64,000 nucleotides of DNA from NCBI GenBank assembly GCA_029851415.1, contig CM056743.1, forward strand, positions 68,292,186 to 68,356,185. The letters run 5' to 3'. The stretch is from Eretmocerus hayati. Lineage: Eukaryota > Arthropoda > Insecta > Hymenoptera > Aphelinidae. The notes under the pieces are model-generated. The model did no database searches, was not told where the DNA came from, and worked only from the letters and a program-made list of their open reading frames with translations. Shown piece by piece: positions 55,131-64,000 of this stretch. The translations under genes were made by a program, and so were the position numbers. Within the stretch, counting starts at the first letter, position 1. Each line of letters starts with the position of its first letter.

Positions 55131-57148
55131 CATGCCCCGGCACGGCAGGGCTGAACCAATTTTGAATGCGGCTGAAAGAAACTCCCGAAATTCCAACGGG
55201 ATCTCAAAATAGATATGAGAATACGTTACCAAAAAAATGGTCGTAAGTTATGAGGCCGATTACGGGAAAAACGGTTATTGAGTCAGGAGAATCGAATTTA
55301 ATCAGAGAAATGTATGAACTTGCGGTTTTGAGTCATACGAGGGGATTCTGTTCTCATGTTCTTAATTCTCTATTCTACCACGAGGAAAATGACGAGGAGA
55401 AAGTTGTAACGTACTGGAATATGTTCAGATCAAGGCCTGAAAGTAGACAAATGACCGAGCAGAGGAGTTTTCACAATGACGTGGAGATGAGCGCACAGTT
55501 GTCGAGTTCTATGCGTCGTTAATTCGTAGAATCGAATTAAATACATATCAGAATAGTCAATTCCGATGCTCATCATACTGAGATATACGATATCGATATT
55601 GAAGATCTCAAATATCAATCCTCCGTGTAGAAGCGAGCGTATCGGAAACAAAAACAAACGAATTCGCGAGTTGATACAAGTCGTAGTATAGCAAACAGGA
55701 GAGAGGGGGGGCACGTTGGTCTCGCTGATTTTTGTGAGCTTTTAACAGACAATACTTGTTGATATTAAGAGCCCTTATCATGTGTGAGAGTGGAATATTG
55801 CCCGATAATATCTATCAAGTGATGAGGAATCACAAAGTTGAAAGATCATGCCGGTACTCACGATAAATACCTATATCCTCCACAATTTTTCTCATCACTC
55901 AATAGAATTCATTGGGCAGTATTTCACTCTAGCACACGATTAGGGCTCTCAATATCAAGAAGCACTGTCTGTAGTTGGCTCGCAAAGATTAGTGAGACCA
56001 ACGTGCCCCCCCCCTCTCTCCTGTTTGCTATACTACGCCTAGTATCAACTCGCAAATTCGTCTGTTCGTCTTATCGATACGCTTGCTTCTACACGGGAGA
56101 TCGATATTCGAGATCTTAGATATCGATATCGTGTATTTCAGTATGATGAGCGTTGGAATTGACTATTCTGATATGTATTGTCATGGAGCAGGTCTAGCTC
56201 AATGCCTACGAGTAGCTATTTTAAGATTCAATGCAACTAAACGCCACTAACCGCACGTACAAGATTCGATAGCTGTGACTCAGAGGCGCCAGTCTAGAGC
56301 TTTCTAGAATGTTCGAGAACGAGCGCACTGACGCAGGAATGCGCGAGAACACAGGCACCGACCGCATTTTACCATGGCGCAAGAACTAGTATAAATACGG
56401 TACAAAAGCCGCGGACAGCGCTTCTAGAATCACAGTGGACCACGTAAACTCGTAGCGTAGACTCCGCGATCAGCAGCATTCCAGGACGAGTAGTCTCAGC
56501 CCTTGATACTCTCGTACCGTCGTAGAATCGGTAGAATAACGAACAGTTGTAACAGTCTCTCGCTCGGATTCATAACTTACCTTTGAATAAAATCTATACT
56601 ACACTCAACATCTTGGACTTGTCATCCAGAGAATACCTTGCACCCCAACTTACTGACCCGACGGTCTGGTAAGGACAGAATAGAACCCATAGCACATGAA
56701 CCTCAAGAACCCTGGTTCATAACAGTATTCAATTCGATTCTACGAATCAACGACGCATGGAACTTGACGAATGTGCGCTCATCTCCACGTCACTGTCAAG
56801 ACTCCTCGGCTCGATCATTCGTCTACTTTCAGGCCTTGGTCTAAACATATTCCAGTACATTACAACTTTCTCCTCGTCATTTTTCCTCATGGTAAAATAG
56901 AGAATTGAGGATATGAAAACAGAATCTCTTCGTATGACTCAGAACCGCACAAGTTTATACATTTCTCTGATGAAATTCGATCCTTCAGACTCAATCATCG
57001 CTTTTCTCGGAAACGGCCTCATAACTTACGACCATTTTTTTGGTAACGTATTTTCATATCTATTTTGAGATCCCGTTGGAATTTCGGGAGTTTCTTTCAG
57101 TCGCATTCAAAATTGGTTCAGCCGTGCCGTGCCGCGCCGGGGCACGGT
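55131..57148. mobile_element. Long foldback element (arms ~700 bp, loop ~50 nt), interrupted by a solo LTR
   Basis: The left arm (55131 to ~55838) pairs with the right arm (~55885 to 57148, less the 550-bp insertion). Matching landmarks: GGCTGAACCAATTTTGAATG near 55150 against its complement near 57115; GAGGCCGATTACGGGAAAAA near 55250 against 57020; GGAGAGAGGGGGGGCACGTT near 55698 against 56015. Unlike the satellite palindromes, pairing continues to a tiny loop, so a single strand would form a ~700-bp hairpin. Both ends sit in GC-rich sequence. No transposase is encoded. Confidence 0.9.
56179..56724 (+). mobile_element. Solo LTR, 546 bp, with 4-bp target duplication GTAT
   Basis: The intact left arm of the surrounding foldback reads (in complement) GATATGTATTTAATTCG. 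The right arm reads GATATGTAT, then this insert, then GTATTCAATTCG. Hence the insert is bounded by GTAT on both sides (56175-56178, 56725-56728). It starts TGTCATGG and ends CATAACA (TG...CA), has a TATAAATA box at 56389-56396 and AATAAA at 56586-56591. This is what recombination between two LTRs leaves. The 4-bp duplication suggests a Gypsy (or BEL) family. The TGTCAT start is shared with the Gypsy provirus LTR, but the rest is different. Confidence 0.9.
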
Positions 57149-57455
57149 GTCGTGGAGCAGCATGTCCGTGGGTCATGGGAGGGCCAGTATGGGGGCCAAA
57201 CAGGGCTTCAGGGCCCTAGCGGAGCCGTCCGGGCTACCCAGCTGTCGAAACCGCGATCCGACGGCTGCTGGCCCTGCAGCCCCCTAAAAACCGGGCTGCA
57301 GCGGCTGACCTGGGTGCAGGGAGGGTTGCCCGCGCACAGGCATATCTGTACCCGCAGCATCCGTCAACCTCTCTCGTTGCTCGTAGTCGTCGTTCTCTCG
57401 AGCCAGCCCTCAACAAAAAAAGAGAAGTATTGGTGTCAATACTCATTCTCCTCGT
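57149..57455. other. GC-rich non-coding stretch
   Basis: Right flank of the foldback. Rich in CAGCCC, GGGCTGCAG and similar words; no protein recognised. Its GC-rich character resembles the left flank of the foldback (54.6-55.1 kb), which fits insertion into one GC-rich stretch. Confidence 0.35.
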
Positions 57456-58160
57456 TTGCTGGCTCGAGACGGCGACAAGAGATTCCCTAATTTCCGTTCT
57501 GATGGTTTACCCGTCACATGTATCAATAGAGATGATTGTGAAAGAAGAATATCATCAAAAATGTGTTCTACTGATCACATTGCAAGCAATTTTTTCCTAT
57601 TCATAGAAGAGTACACTTTAGATCTCTTATCCTCTGATTTAGATGACATGAATTGCCTTGACCTGCAGGAACCTATTTCACCAATAGATCCACATCATGA
57701 TAGTAAATATTTTCACTTCATTCTAGAATCATCAGATGAAAATGTAGACGGCTCCTTGACACATGGTTCAGTACTTCATGAATTAAATTTCCACAAAGCT
57801 GATGCTATTTCCAATGAACTGAACTCCATAAACTGGGCGTTCGTCCTTAATTCTACTGATCTCGACACAAATGTTGATGAGTTTTATAATCATGTTAATT
57901 CTACCATTTTGAAGAATACTCCACGATTTAAAAAGAGGAATTTTAATGATTTTTTCCCACTGTGGTACACGTATGAGCTCAAACACTTGATTATTGAAAA
58001 GAAAATGATGGATGCTCTGTCAAAATCAACCCAAAGATTATCAGATAGAATCAAGTTTAAGGAACTGAGAGCGCAGTGCATTAGGCTGTCGAGACAATTA
58101 TACAAAGAAAATATCTCAAATACTGAAGATAAAATCAAGTTCAGTCCCAAAGCCCTTTCG
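57456..58160 (+). pseudogene. Non-LTR ORF2 middle part (end of endonuclease and linker to RT)
   Basis: An open frame. Residues ~65-100 (YTLDLLSSDLDDMNC, PIDPHHDSKYFHFIL) correspond to the last strands of an AP endonuclease, with the conserved LDL...D...H order. The rest is the charged linker before the RT: NFHKADAISNELNSINWAFV, FYNHVNSTILKNTPRFKKRN and IKFKELRAQCIRLSRQLYKE are blocks common in Jockey-group ORF2 proteins. The frame runs into foreign sequence after IKFSPKA (about 58155), where the GGGCGTAA insert begins; it resumes at about 60291. The first ~55 codons are not clearly homologous, so the left break point may be near 57550-57590. It may be the continuation of the endonuclease part at 39231-39770. 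Confidence 0.75.
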
Positions 58161-60290
58161 CTCTTTGAGCCCTCTGAGGGGTGTTCTAACCACCCATGGA
58201 ACCCGTTTTGAAAAAAGTGTTTATGAACCTTGAGATCTTGAAAAAGGCGTAAACGCCATTACGCCCTTTCTGCGATTTGATAGAAGGGCGTAAACGCTTT
58301 TACACCCTTTTATCTATGAATTAGTGTGAGTTACGCCCTTTTGCTCATAAATTTTTGGAGGTTACGCCCTTTTCCCGAATTTTCATCTCTTCATACTAAA
58401 TTGACTGCCGAGTTGACTGCCTTTCAGCTTGCAGTGAATCAAACCACTCGAAATATTTGGTATTAGAAATTTAGAATTGAATTTCCAACGTATATCGTGA
58501 AGCCGCAAGTTATTTAGATTTTGTGGAACAGAGCCCGTGGAGTAACGTTACATTTCACTCATCATTTTTCACCAATGCAAAACCATATTCCATCTCGACA
58601 GTATCCAGCGCACCCGTACGTTATTAGGTATTTTATTCATAGAATCATCCAGAAAAGTGTTCACACCCCAATCAAATGCCACGGTTAGTCATGAAAAATC
58701 AACGAACAACAATATCAAGGGTTTCAAAATCATTCGATTGTCGCTGACGCAATATAGTAGTAGCACTCGCGGGTGAAGAATGATGACGGTCATCAAGCTA
58801 CCAAAATTCACAAGTATACTTAACATGTTTACGAATCGACATCAGTTTTTGAAAGTGGAGGTCACCGACCTTCCTTCCGCGTAAAAAATCATGAGCATTC
58901 CGCTCTCATGCCCGTGTTCTTACAGGAGTAAACATAGAAAAATTCAGTAATCTCTAAAAAAGAACCCTAGAAATCCCAAAAAATTGATAGCCACGCATAA
59001 TACCTCGGGGAACACATTAGTACGACAAAATATACGTCAAGCTGACCAAAATAAGTAACTATGAATGTGACAAACAATGCATCTTCGAGTAACCACCAAA
59101 AGCATGCCGATGGTCTTTTGAATCACTTTTCAAATGCCGTTTTTCAGATCAAAATCGGTCAAAGCACTTCAAAGTTACGAGATAAATACAGCAGCCCGAA
59201 ATCAATATTTCAATCTTTTGGTGGAGCTCATAAGATAGCACTATCTTGGATCAAGAAATTAGGAGCAAGATAATTGTGGGGAACTTCTTTCAATACACGA
59301 GAATGAAAAAAATCACTTGGGAACTTTTGAATGTTCACTTCGGTGTACTCCACCACCAATTCCCAAAAAGGGCGTAACTGCATTGAAAAAAATTCAAAAG
59401 GGCCTAACTACCTCGATCAGACCTCGGGGATATGAAAAAAGGGCGTAATTGCAGGGGAAAAAATTCAAAAGGGCGTAACTGCAAAAAAAAATAAATCAAA
59501 AAGGCGTAAACGCCATTACGCCCTCGGAACTCTTCCAATCACTTTCCGAAAATATTGAAAAAGGGCGCAATTAACATGTTCGAATTCCGAAAGGGCGTAA
59601 TGCGCTGAGTGACCAAAATCAAAAGGGCGTAATTAACATGTTCGAATTCCGAAAGGGCGTAATGCGCTGAGTGACCAAAATCAAAAGGACGTAACTTTTC
59701 GGAGAAAGGGCGTAAGTTCGGCGCGATTCGGAAAGAGGGCGTAATTACATACAGAAAATTTTTCAAACAATTCCCCTCGGCACGGAATTCCATTTTTATG
59801 GGTCTAAACTATCAGAACGTGTTCTTCTACCTCCAAAATAAGTTCCTGAACATTGATGTAGTGACTTTAAAACTTCCATATTCTTGGGCGTCCATATTGA
59901 GCTTTCCGCGAGTACAGAGCTCCTGAGCGTGGGTCGAACAACTTCACCGCTATGAAATATCTTTCAGTAGGTGCCCATAAGCATGCTTGTGAATTTTGAG
60001 AGGGATTGGACTTGATTTCGGGACTTGATTCAACTTTTTGTGAAGAACGTGCGCCGAAATTCGACCCTGTATTCGGGAAAAGGGCGTAACTGCATTTTTC
60101 GAAAATGCTGTAAAATCCATGGAATCAACTCTAATCTTATGAGGCTTGCACTGGTATTTCGAGAATGCTATCTTCTTCGAAATAAGTCGGGTCAACTCGT
60201 TCGAATACGCCTCTCGCGATTTTTATTAAGTTTTTATTGATTTTCTCGAAACGACCCTTTCGTAGTTACGCCCTTTTTCCACGCGCCCCC
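58160..60290. mobile_element. 2.1-kb insert packed with GGGCGTAA / TTACGCCC
   Basis: It splits the linker and RT parts of a non-LTR ORF2. By hand I count 15 exact copies of GGGCGTAA on either strand: 58259, 58286, 58331, 58372, 59370, 59441, 59471, 59516, 59593, 59625, 59655, 59708, 59737, 60082 and 60266. Several near-copies occur too. Most are preceded by A runs (AAAAGGGCGTAA). They cluster at both ends with a plain middle (58.4-59.3 kb), and the outermost right copy is inverted relative to most of its neighbours. AAAGGCGTAAACGCCATTACG occurs at both 58234 and 59500. No protein is recognised. The exact ends and any target duplication are unclear. Confidence 0.7.
59571..59694. repeat. 62-bp tandem duplication inside the GGGCGTAA insert
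   Basis: TTAACATGTTCGAATTCCGA and the following ~40 bases, including two GGGCGTAA boxes, are repeated at 59571 and 59633 almost without change, so this duplication is younger than the rest of the insert. Confidence 0.95.
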
Positions 60291-61210
60291 TCAACTTATC
60301 TTGGAATAGTAAGGAAGTTGATAATGGGATTCCAATAGCGAATTTATTTGCCGATTACTCCAAATCAACGTATTCTGATAAATACTTCCAACCAAACTTT
60401 TAAGATTTTGAGCCATTACATATTGATGGTGAACTGACTGAAAATGAAATTCATAACATTTCAACAAACCTTCCAAATGATATTCCTATGGGGCCAGATG
60501 GGATTTCTTCACCATTGCTCAAGCATTGTTGCCAATCTTTCATTATTCCACTTACTTTATCGTTCAGACAATCCATTGACAAGTCATACTTCCCACGGAA
60601 ATGGAAAATCTTGAATGTTACACCTATTTATAAGAATGGTGATCGCAACCTCATCCCAGATCATCGACCTATTTCTATACCATGTGCCATTTCCAAAGTA
60701 TTTGATCAAATGATGGCTGGTGAATTGTCTGAAGCGGTAATGTGCAAAATTGTTTCACAACAACATGGCTTTATCAAAGGGAAAAGTACTATGACTAATC
60801 TCTCAAACTTCAGTAATTTCATTCACATGAATTTCGAGTAATCAGCATAAACCGATGTAGTTTTACTGGAGTTTTCTGAAGCGTTTGACCAGGTGAATCA
60901 CAGTAAAATCCTAGGAAAACTGCATAATATTGGTGTTCAAGGGGAATTCCTTCAACGGATCAAATCCTATTTGAAAGATCGATCCCAGCAAGTCAAAATG
61001 AAAGGGCACCTATCATGTCTTTTTGAAGTCCCATCGGGTGTACGTCAAGGTTTCCATTTGGTCCCCCAAGGTCCCAATATTGTTTTCAATTTTCATTAAT
61101 GACCTATCAGAAGTTATAAGATACTCGACTCTTCTGTTCTATGCTGATGATGTTAAGGCGAGGCCGTAGTCTGCAGCCATCTTGAAAAAGCTAGGGAAAT
61201 TGACCGAATC
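60291..61210 (+). pseudogene. Non-LTR reverse transcriptase (Jockey group), degraded
   Basis: Begins NLSWNSKEVDNGIPIANLFA, directly after the GGGCGTAA insert. Then PMGPDGISSPLLKHC, FPRKWKILNVTPIYKNGDRN, HRPISIPCAISKVFDQMM, QQHGFIKGKSTMTNLSNF, LLEFSEAFDQVNH (usual FSKAFDxVxH), SGVRQGFHLVPQGP and, in a shifted frame, FIFINDL-like sequence and FYADDVK (61137 onward). Stops lie at about 60399-60401 (TAA), 60839-60841 and 60848-60850. A frameshift falls near 61065-61080, followed by a TAG after YADD. It copied the element RNA onto nicked target DNA. The C-terminal half after YADD is not recognisable beyond ~61210. Confidence 0.85.
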
Positions 61211-61423
61211 CGTTCTGTGAATATCTCGAGTTTCACTCAACCAAATCCCTTCATATTTTGTATGCGTCAACCAAATGCATGTAAGAATTGCGCTATGGAG
61301 CGAAATCCCACGAAAGTAGAGAAAGAAACTTCCATGATAATCGCTGGACAGATGTCGTCTGCTCCTGTGCTAAGGCATGCTGTTATACTTCATTCTATAA
61401 TTTTGTGATCAGCTCGTTTTTTC

Positions 61424-62282
61424 TAGGGATGCCGCGATATTCGAGATCTCTCGCTCTCGTCTCGATCTCGTCTCGCAATGGCGAGACGAGATCGAGGCGA
61501 GAGGGTATCAGTAATTTATCGCTCGAGACGATAAGAACTTTTGTTCTCGCCGAGGCTCTCGTCGAGATATCGACAAAAAACACTCTAAATTGTAGCTCAT
61601 CATATTTTATCATATTTATTCGATCAAAATAACATATTTGTTCAATTGTCTTCCTGACAACCGACAGGAATATTTGTTTTGGAGCAAGAACACTTCATTT
61701 TTCCTATATTATATTAACTTTATAGATGGCCGCTTTCAAATTTGATTTCATCCATGAATTTAGACTTACGGATGCTCTGATACTTTCATGGCTCAGCCGA
61801 TTTCTTAAATGAGTCATTATCAATGAAACATCAGAAAAAGCGCGTTCAACTGGCACTAACGTAGCTTGTATGTTCAAAATATCTCTAGCCATTCGGCTTA
61901 GTGATGGATACGTGTATGAGTGGTCTTTCCACGATAAAAGGATTTCCGTTGTTCCTTCAGTAGCTCTGGCAGCTCTCAAATACTCATTTATCTCTTTCTT
62001 CTAACTTCGGGACTCAGACGTATCAGTCTTAACCTATAGATATTTCAGATTCAACAAGTTTTTGGATTTCTGAGTTTTAACTTGAGTTGTGGTATTACAA
62101 TCACTTGTTGGCTTTGAGCGCATCTGAAGCCGAGGAGTAATGATACATCATTATTGTTGAACAACTCTCGTCGAGAGTCTCGCTCGATAACGAAACGAGA
62201 CGATAACCAAATTTTTTAATTTTTTCGAGAGCGAGACGATAACTCCCAATTCCTCGTCTCATCTCGTCTCGCGGCATCCCTA
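61424..62282 (-). mobile_element. Internally deleted hAT transposon, 859 bp
   Basis: Terminal inverted repeats TAGGGATGCCGCGA (61424) and TCGCGGCATCCCTA (ending 62282) are flanked by a perfect 8-bp duplication GTTTTTTC (61416-61423 and 62283-62290), the hallmark of hAT elements. Subterminal regions on both sides are packed with CTCGTCTCG / CGAGACGAG words, the usual place for transposase binding sites. The only coding remnant is the C-terminal dimerisation region on the minus strand. It would be a non-autonomous copy. Confidence 0.95.
61704..62010 (-). pseudogene. hAT transposase C-terminal dimerisation domain
   Basis: The minus-strand frame has YPSLSRMARDILNIQATLVP, VERAFSDVSLIMTHLRNRLS and IRASVSLNSWMKSN, the canonical hAT family dimerisation motif (LSxxARxILxIxAT..xxERxFS......RNRL). 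The open part is 61979-61704. Just upstream the same frame continues through EINEYLRAARA with a TAG at about 61994. The DDE catalytic core and BED finger are absent, removed by the internal deletion, so no active transposase can be made. Confidence 0.9.
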
Positions 62283-62290
62283 GTTTTTTC

Positions 62291-62751
62291 TCACTTTCAC
62301 TCCATAGCGCAATTCTCTCAAGTTCGTAGATAATAGTGAGACCCTTATCTGTTGATAATTCTCTATGAAACTTGAGATAAATCCAGAACGGCGATGAGTG
62401 ATACATGATGGCAGCCATAATTTTACGTTTCTTCAAAGTGGTCAGACTGATCAGCGGGCGCGAGGCGGGACAGCAGCAAAACCGTCTGCTTTGATCCCGC
62501 ACGTTCCCGTGTGTTGTCATCGCGGATGAGATATGTTGTAAGACTTGTAAGCCGCGACTTCCCGGTGGAAAGCGACGGCCCAGGTGATGACATTATACGT
62601 AGACATCGACCGGACCCGGATCCTTTGTCGCGCGAGATTTCTGCGATCAGGCATGGTGATAAATCTGATAGCCGTTCGGTGCGACATGCATCTTTTTGCA
62701 TCTATTGGCAGAGAGCACAGCAACATCAACCTTGCAAATTTGCATGCACCC
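62291..62751. other. Non-coding stretch, possible element relic
   Basis: 62300-62323 (CACTCCATAGCGCAATTCT) is an inverted match to 61284-61308 on the other side of the hAT copy, so the hAT sits between the arms of a short inverted repeat. 62430-62750 is GC-richer with both strands open and no recognisable protein. Confidence 0.4.
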
Positions 62752-63665
62752 TGAACAAATACTGAATGTAAGTGTTTTGTTTGGACCTCTAATCCAGTTC
62801 TGATCATTCTGATGATTCTTATCAAGGTTCCAGTTTCAATACCCTAGAATACTTGGTGGGAATAACGTATCCGGGTCACTTTGAGAGATAAAGTCAGTCT
62901 TGGAATATTGAATTGGAGTTCATATCATGTCTCCTAAGATCCCTGTTTTCCGAAGGGATGATTTCATGTTCAGTTATCTGAATCCGTTGGGAATTACTTG
63001 AGTTCCAATGGTTTCGTGAAAAAAGTTAGTAAGTTAGTATGTGAGTTTCATTGTACTCAAGATGAACTGAACAAATACAGACAGTGAGTGTTTTTTTGGG
63101 CCTCTGAACCAGTTCTGATCATTCTAATGACTCTCATCAAAGTTCCAGTTTCAATACTCTAGAATACTTTGTCAAAATGACGCATACGGGTCATTTCCAG
63201 AAATAAAGTCACACGTTTGGCCTGAACTGACTTTGACCCAAAGGTGCATGCCCCTCAGAATTGATTTTTCTCACTTCAAGTACACGATGAATGGAAGTTT
63301 CTCCTGCAAGCATGAAAATCTTTCGTCGAGCCGTTTCTTAAAAAAGTGAGATTCGTGGTTTTTTATAGGAATTTCCATACTAATCTATCCACGCGCGATT
63401 AAAATGCAGTTGTCGGCCGACTTCCTTGGAATTCAATTTTAATTACATTGAAATACGTTATAATCCATCAAAAGGATAGTTTTCACAAACGATTTCATAG
63501 TACAGGCGAATATCCATGGTCTGACGATGCCGAGAGACAAGCAATGATGTCACACGGTAGGCCTAAACTGACTCTAGCCTCAAGGTCCTTGCCCCTCAGA
63601 TTTCTTCTCTTGAGTTCAAGTACGTGATAAATGGTAGTTATTTCTCGCAAGAATGAGAATATCTA
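62752..63665. repeat. Two pairs of diverged ~105-125-bp direct repeats
   Basis: 62752-62855 and 63068-63170 are alike (TGAACAAATAC, CCAGTTCTGATCATTCT, GTTCCAGTTTCAATAC, CTAGAATACTT), 316 apart. 63210-63335 and 63550-63665 are alike (GCCTAAACTGACT or GCCTGAACTGACT, GCCCCTCAGA, TTCAAGTAC), about 340 apart. They suggest a ~320-340-bp unit repeated about three times and decayed. Confidence 0.75.
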
Positions 63666-64000
63666 AAGGAGTTACAATCGAGAGGAGTCAAATTGAAATA
63701 TTTTGAATCTTGATTTTGACATTGAATGTGCATACTGCTGTACACACACAAAGCTCTAACAAGTTCCTGTATATATTGCAATACGCATACTTACAATTTT
63801 CCCATGTTAAGTTGAAGTCAAAACGTGCCTATTTCATGGATTGCTCACTATTCAATCCGAGGTCCATCCTCTTCATTTCACAAAACTGTTCAATGTGAAA
63901 TAATACCACGTGAACTTTCGGGGAAAATGGAATCTCCAACTCTAAATAACTTTTTGAGAAGGTTCCTACCCACGATCTATTAGATGTTACTCTGGCAAAG
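63666..64000. other. Non-coding stretch, nothing recognised
   Basis: AT-rich; one 62-codon frame with no recognisable content. No repeat seen. Confidence 0.35.

Noticed and set aside
53305..55212. Many long overlapping frames on both strands
   Set aside because: Both strands are open at once in GC-rich DNA, no domain is recognisable and no splice or start context supports one of them.
61217..61408. Cysteine-containing 63-codon frame after the RT piece
   Set aside because: It lies in decayed sequence with stops in the neighbouring frames. The similarity to 62300-62323 is an inverted DNA repeat, not a conserved protein.

Overview
The window is eukaryotic, repeat-rich DNA, most likely from an arthropod and probably an insect. 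The evidence is the transposable elements. There is an errantivirus-type Gypsy provirus with an F-type env and a primer site for tRNA-Arg. There is a Copia element primed from the middle of initiator tRNA-Met, as in insect copia. There is also an R1-clade fragment, a CR1/Jockey-type element whose ORF1 has a PHD-like finger, and a hAT remnant. I see no operons, no rRNA and no convincing tRNA. I recognise no complete cellular gene; the best hint is one possible exon near 3.0-3.2 kb on the minus strand.

Layout. 0-5.5 kb is non-coding: a CGCGTACGCG-rich dispersed repeat interrupted by four consecutive minisatellites or microsatellites. 5.5-6.3 kb holds the 3' end of an R1-like retrotransposon. 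6.7-11.2 kb holds a nearly intact CR1-like element on the minus strand, with an intact ORF1 and an ORF2 broken by one stop; it lies tail to tail with the R1 fragment. 11.7-12.3 kb is a foldback element with 123-bp arms. 13.07-18.78 kb is a giant palindrome whose centre is an array of ~178-bp monomers that switches orientation. 19-27 kb is mostly unassigned, with several small inverted repeats and three UUCG-loop hairpins. 27.78-33.03 kb is a second giant palindrome, bounded by 28-bp terminal inverted repeats, with 176-bp monomers in inverted arrays. 33.4-35.3 kb is a third long foldback.

From 37.6 to 61.2 kb, pieces of non-LTR retrotransposon lie on the plus strand in the order ORF1, endonuclease N-terminus, linker, reverse transcriptase. 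They are separated by inserted elements: a pair of ~295-bp hairpin MITEs, the Gypsy provirus (39.86-48.09 kb), the Copia element (48.16-53.00 kb, minus strand), a long foldback that itself contains a solo LTR (55.1-57.1 kb), and a 2.1-kb insert packed with the 8-mer GGGCGTAA. This may be one old element broken by nested insertions. At 61.42-62.28 kb is a deleted hAT copy with a perfect 8-bp target duplication. The end of the window has two sets of diverged direct repeats.

The gene products are all retrotransposon or transposon proteins. Only the CR1-like ORF1 and the Gypsy gag are open along their full length; pol, env, the Copia polyprotein, the R1 piece and the hAT piece carry stops or frameshifts. 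LTR pairs differ at about 4-5% of positions by hand count (Gypsy about 23/498, Copia 13/301), so both LTR elements look similar in age and inactive.
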